Shown piece after piece: positions 35,154 through 44,636 of a stretch of 64,000 bases of DNA. Numbering within the stretch: the stretch's first letter is position 1; each line of letters starts with the position of its first letter. The notes beneath the pieces were generated by a model that was given only the letters and a program-made list of their open reading frames with translations, had not been told where the DNA came from and searched no databases. Source of the stretch: Nostoc sp. MS1 (GTDB lineage Bacteria; Cyanobacteriota; Cyanobacteriia; Cyanobacteriales; Nostocaceae); assembly GCF_019976755.1 (NCBI RefSeq), contig NZ_AP023441.1, forward strand, positions 1,656,001 through 1,720,000, written 5' to 3'. Made by a program: the position numbers and the translations under genes.

Positions 35154-37367
35154 ATGTCTCAGAAGAGTGCAAATACAGCAGCCTTACATTTAAGTGAAAA
35201 GCTACCTTTTTCCCTCAAACGCCTAGCAGATTTAGCTTATAACTATTGGTGGAGTTGGAGCGGCGATCGCCTAGCATTATTCCAAGCCATTGATCCCCAA
35301 GAATGGGAACACTGCGGACACAACCCAGTAGCAATTTTAGAGTCGGTCAGTTACGAACGGCTTACGCAGTTAGCAGAAGATCCCTTTTATCTCAAACAGG
35401 TTGCAGCTTTAGCTAAAGAGTTTGACCAATACATTAACCAAAAAGATACATGGGTGAGTCGAGTTGCACCACAAGTTACCCATGAGAACCCCATTGCTTA
35501 TTTTTGTGCAGAATTTGGCATTCATGAATCTCTAGCAATTTATTCTGGGGGCTTGGGAATTTTGGCTGGGGATCACCTGAAATCATCCTCAGATTTGGGT
35601 GTACCGTTGGTGGGGATCGGCTTACTGTACCGCCAAGGTTATTTTCGTCAACGCTTGAGCCGTCAAGGTTGGCAAGAAGATTACTATATCGATAATCCCT
35701 TCCACCGGATGCCCATTGAACTAATTAAGAATGAGCAAGGGGAACCACTAACAATTCAATTGGAAGTGCGCCAGCGCCAAGTAAAAGTGCAGATTTGGCG
35801 AGTGCAAGTAGGGCGCGTCAGTTTATATTTACTAGATAGCGATCGCCCAGACAATGATCCCATTGACCGTTGGCTAACTGGACACTTGTACGGTGGTAAC
35901 ATAGAAACCCGCATCGCCCAAGAAGTAGTCTTAGGAATTGGCGGTGTGAGGGCGTTACAAGCCTTGGGAATCAAACCTTCCGTCTACCACCTCAACGAAG
36001 GTCACGCCGCCTTCTGTACCTTAGAAGTTGCCCGTTTAGAAATCGAACGCACAGGTAAATCCTTCTACGACATTGAAGCCAGTGTGCGTAATAGTTGCGT
36101 ATTCACCACCCATACACCCGTTCCCGCCGGACACGATGTCTTCTCCCCAGACTTAATTGACTCCTTCTTTGCCCAGTACTGGCCACAATTACGCCTTTCC
36201 CGCGAACAATTTTTAGCATTAGGTGCAAGACGGCTGGGTGATCCTTGGGAACCCTTCGGGATGACAGTGTTAGCACTGCGGATGTCTCGCGCTTGTAACG
36301 GTGTGAGTGAATTGCACGGTCAGGTATCCCGTAAGATGTGGACAGTGCTTTATCCCCAACGGTCAGAGGATAAAGTACCCATTGGCTATATTACCAATGG
36401 CGTACACGCACCCACTTGGACAGCCCCACTTTTAGCAGACTTGTACGACCAATATTTGGGTGCAGACTGGAGAACTCGCGCTGTTGATCCCCAAATGTGG
36501 GCAAAGGTAGACGAAATTCCCGATGAGGAACTGTGGTCACGCCACCTGATTCTCAAGGAAAGATTAGTTGCCTATACCCGTTATAAAGTTAGGAAAGCAC
36601 GGGAACAACGGGGTGAAGATTCAAGATTAATTCAAGCGAGTGATAGTTTACTTGACCCCAAAATCCTGACCATTGGCTTTGCTAGACGCTTTAGTCCCTA
36701 CAAACGTGGGGATCTGATCTTACGTGATGCACAACGGGCGCTGAAGATTTTTAGCAACCCTGAACGTCCTGTGCAGATAGTATTCGCAGGGAAAGCCCAT
36801 CCAGCCGATGAAGAAGGTAAGCGGATTATTCAACGCTTAATGGAGTGGTGTCATAATTCCGGCATTATCAACCGCGTCGCCTTTATTGAAGACTACGACA
36901 TTTACACCGGACAAAAGCTAGTGCAAGGGGTGGATGTCTGGTTAAATAATCCCCGCCGTCCTTTGGAAGCATCTGGGACAAGTGGACAGAAAGTCTGCTT
37001 TAACGGTGGGATCAATTGCAGTGTCCTTGATGGTTGGTGGTGTGAAGGTTATCAAGCCACGCCAGAAGGTAAAGGAACCAATGGTTGGGCAATTGGGGAA
37101 GATGCCAATACTAGCGACCAAGAATTGCAAGACCGCATTGATTCGCTATCGCTGTATCAGTTATTAGAAGAGGAAATTGTGCCTTTATACTATGATCAAG
37201 ATGCACAAGGTATTCCTCACCGTTGGGTGCAAATGATGAAAGCATCGATTAAAACGAATGCACCTTTATTTAATACGGATAGGATGATTGCTGATTACGT
37301 TTCTCAAGTGTATGTGCCGGAAATAGCTACTACTGTACAGCCGATTTTGGCGAAAGTTCTACTGTAG
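35154..37367 (+). CDS. glgP: alpha-glucan phosphorylase
   Basis: A GT35 enzyme that releases glucose 1-phosphate from glycogen or maltodextrins using phosphate and PLP. The 737 residues show the N-terminal DUF3417-type region (LPFSLKRLADLAYNYWWSWSGDRLALF), AYFCAEFGIHESLAIYSGGLGILAGDHLKSSSDLG, HLNEGHAAF, TIGFARRFSPYKRG and LNNPRRPLEASGTSGQKVCFNGGINCSVLDGWWCEGY. It belongs to the short Thermus/archaeal-like class rather than the E. coli GlgP class. It ends soon after DRMIADYVSQVYVPE, shorter at the C-terminus than some homologues of about 850 residues. Confidence 0.92.
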   Translation: MSQKSANTAALHLSEKLPFSLKRLADLAYNYWWSWSGDRLALFQAIDPQEWEHCGHNPVAILESVSYERLTQLAEDPFYLKQVAALAKEFDQYINQKDTWVSRVAPQVTHENPIAYFCAEFGIHESLAIYSGGLGILAGDHLKSSSDLGVPLVGIGLLYRQGYFRQRLSRQGWQEDYYIDNPFHRMPIELIKNEQGEPLTIQLEVRQRQVKVQIWRVQVGRVSLYLLDSDRPDNDPIDRWLTGHLYGGNIETRIAQEVVLGIGGVRALQALGIKPSVYHLNEGHAAFCTLEVARLEIERTGKSFYDIEASVRNSCVFTTHTPVPAGHDVFSPDLIDSFFAQYWPQLRLSREQFLALGARRLGDPWEPFGMTVLALRMSRACNGVSELHGQVSRKMWTVLYPQRSEDKVPIGYITNGVHAPTWTAPLLADLYDQYLGADWRTRAVDPQMWAKVDEIPDEELWSRHLILKERLVAYTRYKVRKAREQRGEDSRLIQASDSLLDPKILTIGFARRFSPYKRGDLILRDAQRALKIFSNPERPVQIVFAGKAHPADEEGKRIIQRLMEWCHNSGIINRVAFIEDYDIYTGQKLVQGVDVWLNNPRRPLEASGTSGQKVCFNGGINCSVLDGWWCEGYQATPEGKGTNGWAIGEDANTSDQELQDRIDSLSLYQLLEEEIVPLYYDQDAQGIPHRWVQMMKASIKTNAPLFNTDRMIADYVSQVYVPEIATTVQPILAKVLL

Positions 37368-37505
37368 TTTTTAAAGACAGAGGGAAGGAGTTCGCGCAGC
37401 GAAAAGCTCTGGAGAGGATTTCCCTATCTGCGAGGCGCTACGCGAACCGTAGGAAACTTTTTAAGATAGAGGAATACGGAGGATTTTTAAGTTTCCTGGT
37501 TTGGG

Positions 37506-37534
37506 AAGGGGTGGTTTAACTGCCCCTTTTTTTT
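37506..37534 (+). terminator. intrinsic terminator after glgP
   Basis: aagggg and cccctt arms with an 11-nt loop, followed by a run of eight T. About 140 bp downstream of glgP. Confidence 0.65.
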
Positions 37535-37952
37535 GCTTAAGGAAGTCTAGAAAATAAATTATGCCTTTTGAACCCAGCACAACTTTTTCTTCCCCCTGCT
37601 CCCCTGCTTACACAGTGATAGAATATTTTTTTAGTTGTAAATGTGTTATTGCTCCAGTTGTTCAACCATCAGTTACAAGTCAAAAATGTAAACTTTAAAT
37701 TTAGTATTAAATAAAACTATTATTAAATAAAGCATGTATCAATTTGATTGAAGAAATTAAATGAAACTTGGTTACATAACATCTGTAACTACATTCTTCA
37801 AAAAGCTTATGGAGTACATAATCTATCAATACAATTAGCACATCATCATTTTGTAACCCTTAAAATATGTGGGTGACTAACAGGCTCAGTAATAAACCTG
37901 ATGCAAGTTAACATTCACTGAGATTAAGAAAACTCGTTGGTGTGTGATCTTG
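37535..37952. other. intergenic region before the receiver/radical SAM cassette
   Basis: AT-rich, no gene visible. It separates glgP from the cassette at 37953-47261 and should contain the promoter of the first receiver gene. Confidence 0.4.
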
Positions 37953-38891
37953 ATGTCTAACTGTACGGTGCTGATTGTAGAAGATGAGCCAGAATGGCGA
38001 GAATTACATAAAAGCCAGTTAGAAAAAGCTGGACTCTCTTGCTACGCTACCAACAATGGAATTGATGCTATTGATTATGCTCAAAGGAACAACATTAAGG
38101 TAGTCATAATTGATGAAATTCTACTTGTTACTCCTGGACAAGACGGAGAATTACAACGCTTGCAAGGAAGAGGCGTTATCCGTGAAATTATCAATCGTGG
38201 TTTAGATACTAAGTTTATATTCATCACCGCCTCACCTTATAACAAAGGTAATCTCAATGAACCAGGATTTTGGCGGGAATTTGTATCTTTGAAAATTCTA
38301 CCTGGAGTAATTGAAGTCATTAATAAGCAGGAAATAGACCACAACTGTGAGGAAACTTATGAGCGAATAATTAATATTGTGAAAAAGCTCAATCAAGAGA
38401 CTCATAAGATAAACCAGATTAATTGGAGGAAAACTCCATTTGCATTGTTTTTTCAATTAGTTAGAAATCTTCGTGTCGATGCAAGTATTATTTTGTTCAA
38501 TTTCAACATTCATTTAGATGGGAGAAAAGATATGGATACAATAAACATTGACTTATCTAAAAGTAAAGGTATCGTTAACCTTCGCACTCAAGTTAATGCC
38601 GAGCAAACTGGGGTGGAAACTAATTACTTTACAAATCCAAATGTAGTAGAAACTGCCCAGGAAATGGAGGCTGTACTCGATGATGTATGGTCAAAGCATC
38701 CTATCAAAACTGCAACGCAACAACGGTTATTTGCAGTGGAGTTTGAGAAAGCTGTGGAAAAGAAGCCAGCGCTCAAAGCGAAAATTATCTCGGCTGTTAA
38801 ATCTGGTGGAGTGGAGGCGTTGAAACAAGCTTGCAGCCATCCAGCAGTGGATATTGCACTGGCAGCTTACGATGGGTGGAAGAATCCTTAA
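37953..38891 (+). CDS. receiver-domain protein with C-terminal helical domain (cassette gene A)
   Basis: 312 residues. Residues 1-150 form a CheY-like receiver: acidic pocket VLIVEDEPEW (E10, D11), probable phospho-acceptor D54 in VVIIDEILLV, Thr/Ser in FIFITAS and Lys in VINKQE. Between strand 3 and helix 3 lies an insertion ending LQRLQGRGVIREI, shared with the protein at 46152. The C-terminal 80 residues (QRLFAVEFEKAVEKKPALKAKIISAVKSGGVEALKQACSHPAVDIALAAYDGW) match a helical tail I recall from cyanobacterial signalling and conflict proteins. No DNA-binding domain is seen. ATG 37953 is preferred to GTG 37944. Confidence 0.8.
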   Translation: MSNCTVLIVEDEPEWRELHKSQLEKAGLSCYATNNGIDAIDYAQRNNIKVVIIDEILLVTPGQDGELQRLQGRGVIREIINRGLDTKFIFITASPYNKGNLNEPGFWREFVSLKILPGVIEVINKQEIDHNCEETYERIINIVKKLNQETHKINQINWRKTPFALFFQLVRNLRVDASIILFNFNIHLDGRKDMDTINIDLSKSKGIVNLRTQVNAEQTGVETNYFTNPNVVETAQEMEAVLDDVWSKHPIKTATQQRLFAVEFEKAVEKKPALKAKIISAVKSGGVEALKQACSHPAVDIALAAYDGWKNP

Positions 38892-39344
38892 TTGCTTAAC
38901 ATCAGCTTCTTACCCTAAAAGATAGCCTAAATTGTGGTAGTGTGTCAGACTTGACCATCTACCACAAGACTAAATCAGCAGTTACAAATGTGCATTCTTG
39001 AGGTTAATGGATCAGTATACCCTAAGACTGGCTCGGAGCATGAATGCAGAGGCAAAATTAGCAAGTCAGTTCTTGTAACTAGGTTACAAGAATTTATCTG
39101 CGCGATCGCTTACATCTCTGATAGGGTAATAACTAAAGAATTTAAGACTAAAAATAATTCTGTTGTAACTTGCTTAACTGTTACATAATTGTCGTCTCTC
39201 AATTAGAGGTTATAGAAGCAGTGGACAAGTATACAATCATCTTCCTGACCACAGGCGATCGCTATTTATCAAAATTAGAACTTAATTTCAATTTACCAAA
39301 ATAATTTGATTTAAGGAGGTGTAAATAAGGAGGTTATTATTCTT
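38892..39344. other. intergenic region between cassette genes A and B
   Basis: An inverted repeat tgtggtag/ctaccaca (38933-38966) may terminate gene A. A 66-codon frame at 38988-39188 lacks a ribosome site and family resemblance, so I do not call it. Two strong ribosome sites (aaggaggtg and aaggagg) precede gene B. Confidence 0.45.
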
Positions 39345-40700
39345 ATGTCATTAGCAGCTAGTAAAGGGGGAATATATGGCAAGGAAAATGACATTATTGG
39401 TGAAAATATCAATATAGTCAGACAATGGTTATCTGTAGGTCAAAAACAAATTAATAGTTATCAACTTTATCAACTTTTACGAACAAAATCACGACCTATA
39501 CAGTTAGAAATAGGTATTGGTAACACTTGTGGATTAGAATGCAAACATTGCTTTTTAGGTTACGAAAGTGGCGCTATGAGTAGCCCATTAATACCTATGC
39601 CTATCTTATTAAACACTGTTACAAAAATGGTTGAAAAAATGGGTACAAGACTAATTGCAGTCACAGATAGAGATGCTCTCATACCCCAACGCTCTATCCC
39701 ATTTTTTGAACATCTAGCCAAACTGCGTACACAATATTCTCAAATAAAAATAGGAGGAGTTACTAATGGCTTAACAATTGATAAGTATGCTGATGATTTG
39801 GAACGTATTAAATTAGATTATTTGGATATTTCCTTAGATGGTTTACGTGGTGAACATGACAAAATTAGAGGTGAAGGCAAATTTGATTTAACCTTAAAAA
39901 ATCTAAAAATTGCTTTAAATCGCCAGTTAGCTGAAAGAGTAATTGTTGCTACCACACTCCACCGTTTCAATGATGATTCCGTTATTAGATTAATTCATAA
40001 ATTGATTATTGAGGAGGGAGTGCAATGGTTTGATATCGGCCCATTGATGGCTGTAAAAATGCAAAAATACCAGCTACAGCAAAGAGATATAGTAGACTTT
40101 TTGGACACCCTATCTCAGTCCCTTGCACCAGTCAAAATATCAAAATCAGTTACAATCTTTATAGAGATTTGTGCTTATTGTGCTGCCTTTATTCCAGCAT
40201 TAATAGATAGTGGTTGGTTAATTCCAGAAAATATTCGCCAAGATGAATATGGACATTTATATCAAAATATTTCAATTAATGAGTCTATAACTATAACTCT
40301 TAGACCAGAATTAATTCCAGAATATTGGCGACATACTCTGCGAATTTCATCTGATGGTTATGTAATTGGAGGATGTGAACCTTTAACCCAAAGATATTAT
40401 TCTCAGATGGCTATCAGCAATATTCAGTGGGAAGATATCGAAAATATTTACCTCAAAGCCTTAGAAATAAACTCACCTTTTTATCATGCGATTATGAGTT
40501 ATGACCAATCAAAATGCCGTGATAAAGCTTGCTTTGCTCACTGTTTAGGTGGAGATGCTTTTTTAGCTAAGTCAGTATATAACGATTATAACTTAAAAGA
40601 CCCTAACTGTACTTGGGACGAGTATCAATATCAAAATGTATTAAACCAAAAAAAAGATTCTACTTTTTATAAAGTATTACAAAACAGCCCAATTAAATGA
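39345..40700 (+). CDS. radical SAM protein with SPASM-like C-terminus (cassette gene B)
   Basis: 451 residues. The radical SAM cluster motif CxxxCxxC is TCGLECKHCFLGYE (C62, C66, C69), followed by the TIM-barrel strands LIAVTDRDAL, KIGGVTNGLTI and LDYLDISLDGLRGEHDKIRGEGKFD. The C-terminal third carries extra cysteines (IGGCEPLTQRY, then KCRDKACFAHCLGGD and NC) as in SPASM/twitch domains that bind auxiliary clusters in peptide- or protein-modifying enzymes. Homologues of that type act on a partner polypeptide. No precursor peptide is obvious here, so the substrate may be one of the neighbouring proteins. Strong ribosome site. Confidence 0.88.
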   Translation: MSLAASKGGIYGKENDIIGENINIVRQWLSVGQKQINSYQLYQLLRTKSRPIQLEIGIGNTCGLECKHCFLGYESGAMSSPLIPMPILLNTVTKMVEKMGTRLIAVTDRDALIPQRSIPFFEHLAKLRTQYSQIKIGGVTNGLTIDKYADDLERIKLDYLDISLDGLRGEHDKIRGEGKFDLTLKNLKIALNRQLAERVIVATTLHRFNDDSVIRLIHKLIIEEGVQWFDIGPLMAVKMQKYQLQQRDIVDFLDTLSQSLAPVKISKSVTIFIEICAYCAAFIPALIDSGWLIPENIRQDEYGHLYQNISINESITITLRPELIPEYWRHTLRISSDGYVIGGCEPLTQRYYSQMAISNIQWEDIENIYLKALEINSPFYHAIMSYDQSKCRDKACFAHCLGGDAFLAKSVYNDYNLKDPNCTWDEYQYQNVLNQKKDSTFYKVLQNSPIK

Positions 40701-41114
40701 GATTGAGATAAAATTTCAACCCTAAATTTTCGCTTCTAGCCCGTAGTTCTAACAAAAAATATCACATTAAAATGAGGAGTTATTATAAGACTCATACTTG
40801 GTTTTGGAAATGTATGTAGACCGATCGATGCACTGCCCAAAGCCACTTGCTTTAAATAGGGTAATCATCCTACTCAGAATTTTATGGCTACTCTCCCGTA
40901 AGGGATACAGAAATTAAATTGGATTACTATATATGTGCAGACACTCATTTGATATGTTTTTGATCACCCATAGCAATCATCAGATATATAAAACCATTGT
41001 TAAATATAAAGAGAAATTAAATATAATGAACAATTTTTAACTTTGATTAAAAAAAATAGTCAAATTGTAAAATCAAAAATTAGGGATATAGTTTAATATT
41101 TGGCTAAATACTTT
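40701..41114. other. intergenic region between cassette genes B and C
   Basis: About 400 bp, AT-rich. It contains a possible 15-codon frame at 40772-40819 (MRSYYKTHTWFWKCM) without a proper ribosome site. The promoter of the packed operon C-F should lie here. Confidence 0.4.
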
Positions 41115-43244
41115 ATGACTTCTAATCCATATTTTGTTAGCTATGTAGAAAAGATTCAAGAATCTTTAGCAGTTTTCTCTATGACTGATTCTGAAGCCGC
41201 TAAATATGTCCAATTAAATGATTCTATTAACAATTATCAACCTAAGTTTTTAATTTTTGAAGTTTTATTTAATTATAGATATCAAGAAAATGGTAAAACA
41301 ATTGTCAGAAGAAAATTTGACCCTCATGTCTCTGACAAATTATTAAATACTTTCAAGCCAGAATCAATATTAGATGATTTAAGAAGATTATACGATAATG
41401 CTAAACATCGAAATTTAGATTGGCAGTCAGTTAAGTGGAAAACTCCAGAATCTGATAAGTTTGGTGTATCAAATTTAGCAAACGATATGAAGCGTTTAGA
41501 TGAAATTTTTTATAACAAAATAGAAAATTTAGATATAGGCGAAATTCCTTCACAATCTGAATTAGATGAAATACAATCTATAATTACCAAGTTGATTAAA
41601 AGATATGAAATAGAATTTATTCCCACTAATTTTGGAGCTAGCGCTCTTATTTATGAAGCTTGGAAATTAGGGAATTTATGTCCATTAGGAAATTATGAAG
41701 CAGATTTGCAGAAATTTCAGCGAATGATTGATGGATTATTTATTTGTGATAATCAACGCAACACTAAAGATATTTTGCTGACAATGGCAAATAATTTAGG
41801 TCTTGCACATTTAACAGAAATTGAAGGGAGTAAATTGAAAAATGGCAAGACTTGGACGCGGAAGTTATACGATAATCCTTCTCAAGCTTGGTTTGCTTGC
41901 GTAGAAAAATCTTTAATTCATAAAATTACATACAAAGATGATATTCAAGATACGGCGGATAATTATCTAATTCACTATCCAATAATAATTGATAATTATT
42001 GGTTTGTAGGTATGGCATATTTATTTGCTAAATGGGATAACTCTGTTAATGCAAGAAATACAGAATCTGATAAGCCAGAAGTATTTAAAAGAGATAAATT
42101 TTTTAAGTTATATAATGTTATTCAAACAGTATCCGAAACATTAAAGTTCTCTTTGAAGTTTGATGCTTTATCAAAAGTACAAGATAATCTAAATAGCCAG
42201 TTAGAATTGTCTGATTTATTCCTAGAAACAGTCAAAGATTATTTTGTAAGTTTTAATGTGTCTAAAACTGGAGAAAATCAGAATAAATCTGCAACTAACG
42301 AAATTCTAGTTTATTCTAAACATGGTGTAGATATTTATGGGCCTAAATGGTTAACAAGTCAACATAAAACTTTAATTGAAAAAGAATTAGATGGACAAAG
42401 AAAAGTAGTAGGAATTGATATTCCTGGTTTATATGAAGAAGTAGAATCAAGGAAAAAAGAAGCAGAAAAGATCCAAATTCAAATTCAAATGCAGGGTAAA
42501 GAAGAACAATCTCGACAAATAGCACATCAAGCAGCAGGTTTGGTGGCTGAAATTTGGGATGATCCAGAGAAAGAACGGCTGAAATTAAGAACTAGATCAT
42601 CTCTTTGGCAACTAAAATCTTTAATAGATATTTGGGGTAACTTTGACCTCAAACCATCCAAAAATATTTCTGAAGAACCAGAACCTGATTTCCCTGAGTG
42701 GGAAACTTACCCTAATAAAGAAGTTTTATATGAATTAATTAATATTAGTCTACGTCATGCTTTAAGACGTGCCACTTATACTCGCACCTCAGTAGAAAAA
42801 ATTGATGTGCAGACACAACAATTTGATATAAAAACAGTTGATAGAGCTTTAGAGATATCAGGAGCTTCTGAAGCATCAGCTGTCTTTATTAATGAAGTAT
42901 TAGAAAAACCTATAGAAGAGGCTATTGAATGGTTAGATGGAGATTGTCCAGAATGGTTAAGATGGCGAGGGTTTGCTATTTGTTTTCATCATTGCTTTTG
43001 GCAAGCAGCGTATCATGCTTTTCGTGCTAAATGCGCTGGACAATTAAGTCCATATTTATATATACAAGTCAGTCATGACAAAGTAGTCATTAAGAATCGC
43101 AAAATCATCAACTCATTAAAACGTGAAGAACCAAGAGATTTAACATTTTTTGTGTCTTTAAATAAGCGAATGCAAGGCATCTTCAATATTGAAGTGCCAG
43201 AAATCAAAGATTATTTTTGGTATACAGTTATTAGGAAAAGTTAG
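41115..43244 (+). CDS. large protein of unknown family, possibly a divergent histidine kinase (cassette gene C)
   Basis: 709 residues from ATG 41115 (a TTG at 41100 would add five). No membrane segment. Residues about 430-480 are a charged, Gln-rich coiled coil (EEVESRKKEAEKIQIQIQMQ) leading into SRQIAHQAAGLVAEIW with His471, which looks like the H-box of a kinase dimerisation helix. Near 625-655, HHCFWQAAYHAFRAKCAGQ ... YLYIQVSHDKVVIKN resembles the N-box and following strand of a GHKL ATPase domain, but no clear G-boxes follow. The N-terminal 400 residues match nothing I know. First of four tightly packed genes; the next begins five bases after it. Confidence 0.7.
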   Translation: MTSNPYFVSYVEKIQESLAVFSMTDSEAAKYVQLNDSINNYQPKFLIFEVLFNYRYQENGKTIVRRKFDPHVSDKLLNTFKPESILDDLRRLYDNAKHRNLDWQSVKWKTPESDKFGVSNLANDMKRLDEIFYNKIENLDIGEIPSQSELDEIQSIITKLIKRYEIEFIPTNFGASALIYEAWKLGNLCPLGNYEADLQKFQRMIDGLFICDNQRNTKDILLTMANNLGLAHLTEIEGSKLKNGKTWTRKLYDNPSQAWFACVEKSLIHKITYKDDIQDTADNYLIHYPIIIDNYWFVGMAYLFAKWDNSVNARNTESDKPEVFKRDKFFKLYNVIQTVSETLKFSLKFDALSKVQDNLNSQLELSDLFLETVKDYFVSFNVSKTGENQNKSATNEILVYSKHGVDIYGPKWLTSQHKTLIEKELDGQRKVVGIDIPGLYEEVESRKKEAEKIQIQIQMQGKEEQSRQIAHQAAGLVAEIWDDPEKERLKLRTRSSLWQLKSLIDIWGNFDLKPSKNISEEPEPDFPEWETYPNKEVLYELINISLRHALRRATYTRTSVEKIDVQTQQFDIKTVDRALEISGASEASAVFINEVLEKPIEEAIEWLDGDCPEWLRWRGFAICFHHCFWQAAYHAFRAKCAGQLSPYLYIQVSHDKVVIKNRKIINSLKREEPRDLTFFVSLNKRMQGIFNIEVPEIKDYFWYTVIRKS

Positions 43245-43249
43245 TTCTT

Positions 43250-44617
43250 ATGGCAAATCTAGTTGAATATTTCAGCCAGGATAGATGCGTGGGAAATGTT
43301 TGGCATAAAGCCGAAGGAGAAAGAATAATAATTGTTGTTGATGATTCTTTTAAATTAGTAACCCATGCTGAACCTCCGAATGCACACGGCTACGGTTTAA
43401 AAGTTATTTTTGATAAACTTAGCCGTTATGATGATACACGAGCTATTGGTTTTTTTGATTTACCTCAATCAACAGAGATGGAGGAGATTCAACTAATTGC
43501 TAATACAATACAAGCTTGGGTTATTGGACTAGAAACTCAACAATACAAACTCTATTTACTAGTGGACTATTTTCATGGACAAGAGACTACAAAAAGTAAA
43601 GCACATGGTTTAAAATTTGTTGATTATTGGTATGAAAATAAACCGCTAAAAACCGAGAAAATTGCTCATTTAAGTATAGGTGGTGGAGACTTACCTAATC
43701 CTTATAAACTAGAGTGTTTTCGGAAAAATTCCATTCATGATCACAAAGAGGACTATAAGCTCCTACCTGAAGACTTTTTACATTGGTTAGATATTTATGA
43801 ACATCCGCTTTCTAGATTGTGGCGTTACTCTAGTAGATGGTTTTTAAATGATGAAACAACAACTCTAATAAAGCATAACTTCGTAGAAGTCAGGAAGTTT
43901 CTGTTTAATTCAGAGAATGATAGAGATGTTTATCAAGCTGACCAATATAAAATAAAAATTGCTCATGCTTTACAGGTAGAAATACCTAATAATTGGTGGG
44001 AGAATGAAACATCAGCGCATAATATTCATGAGTCACTAAAATGTCTAGCTGGAGCTTTTTTTTGTGGACAAACAAGTAATAATGCTAGACGTAATCTTTC
44101 TGTTGGTGCGGCTTATTTAATTGCATTGATGGCTCATCAGAAAGTTTATAGAAATACGGAAGTATTTATGAATGATGCCGATACTTGGATTAATTGTTCA
44201 CAAGCTAGCAGTCCAATTTTTGCTTTACAGGATAAAGAAACTGCACGTAAATCAGCGATCGCACTCTATGATCTGTTTATTTGTTTATTTACCCCACGAA
44301 GGCAAAATGATTATCAGGAATGCTCATTAAAAAAATCTTTGGTAAGGAGTGTATGCTTTTACGAAGCAGGTAGGGTTCTCAAAATTCAGCTTAACTGGAA
44401 TGCTCAAAATCAATCATCCGACCGTCAAGAGAGTTTAGCTCAAAGTATCAAAACAATTCTTAACCAGGACAATATCAATACTTATGAAGTTGCCCAAAAC
44501 ACTAGAACTGCTGTTTTGAATTTACTGTTGAATATGGCAATTAGTGAAACTGGCTTCATGAGTCCTGGAGTTATCTATATGGAAGCAGATACATTAGTAA
44601 TTGCTTCTACAAAGTAA
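43250..44617 (+). CDS. protein of unknown function (cassette gene D)
   Basis: 455 residues, soluble, no recognised domain. The N-terminal part has alternating strands and helices (RIIIVVDDSFKLVTHAEPPNAHGYGLKVIFDKLSRYDDTRAIGFFDLP, then YKLYLLVDYFHGQETTKSKAHGLKFVDYWYENKP), suggesting an alpha/beta fold with conserved-looking aspartates and histidines. The C-terminal half is mostly helical (HNIHESLKCLAGAFFCGQTSNNARRNLSVGAAYLIALMAHQ). It lies between gene C (5-bp gap) and gene E (19-bp gap), so cotranscription is nearly certain. I do not assign a function. Confidence 0.72.
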   Translation: MANLVEYFSQDRCVGNVWHKAEGERIIIVVDDSFKLVTHAEPPNAHGYGLKVIFDKLSRYDDTRAIGFFDLPQSTEMEEIQLIANTIQAWVIGLETQQYKLYLLVDYFHGQETTKSKAHGLKFVDYWYENKPLKTEKIAHLSIGGGDLPNPYKLECFRKNSIHDHKEDYKLLPEDFLHWLDIYEHPLSRLWRYSSRWFLNDETTTLIKHNFVEVRKFLFNSENDRDVYQADQYKIKIAHALQVEIPNNWWENETSAHNIHESLKCLAGAFFCGQTSNNARRNLSVGAAYLIALMAHQKVYRNTEVFMNDADTWINCSQASSPIFALQDKETARKSAIALYDLFICLFTPRRQNDYQECSLKKSLVRSVCFYEAGRVLKIQLNWNAQNQSSDRQESLAQSIKTILNQDNINTYEVAQNTRTAVLNLLLNMAISETGFMSPGVIYMEADTLVIASTK

Positions 44618-44636
44618 TGTAAAACTAAAATAAATT

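Noticed and set aside
38988..39188. 66-codon open frame between cassette genes A and B
   Set aside because: No ribosome site, no recognisable family, contains a HIP1 octamer and biased composition like non-coding DNA.
40772..40819. 15-residue aromatic-rich frame as a radical SAM substrate
   Set aside because: No ribosome site and too short to judge; kept only as a weak remark, not as a feature.
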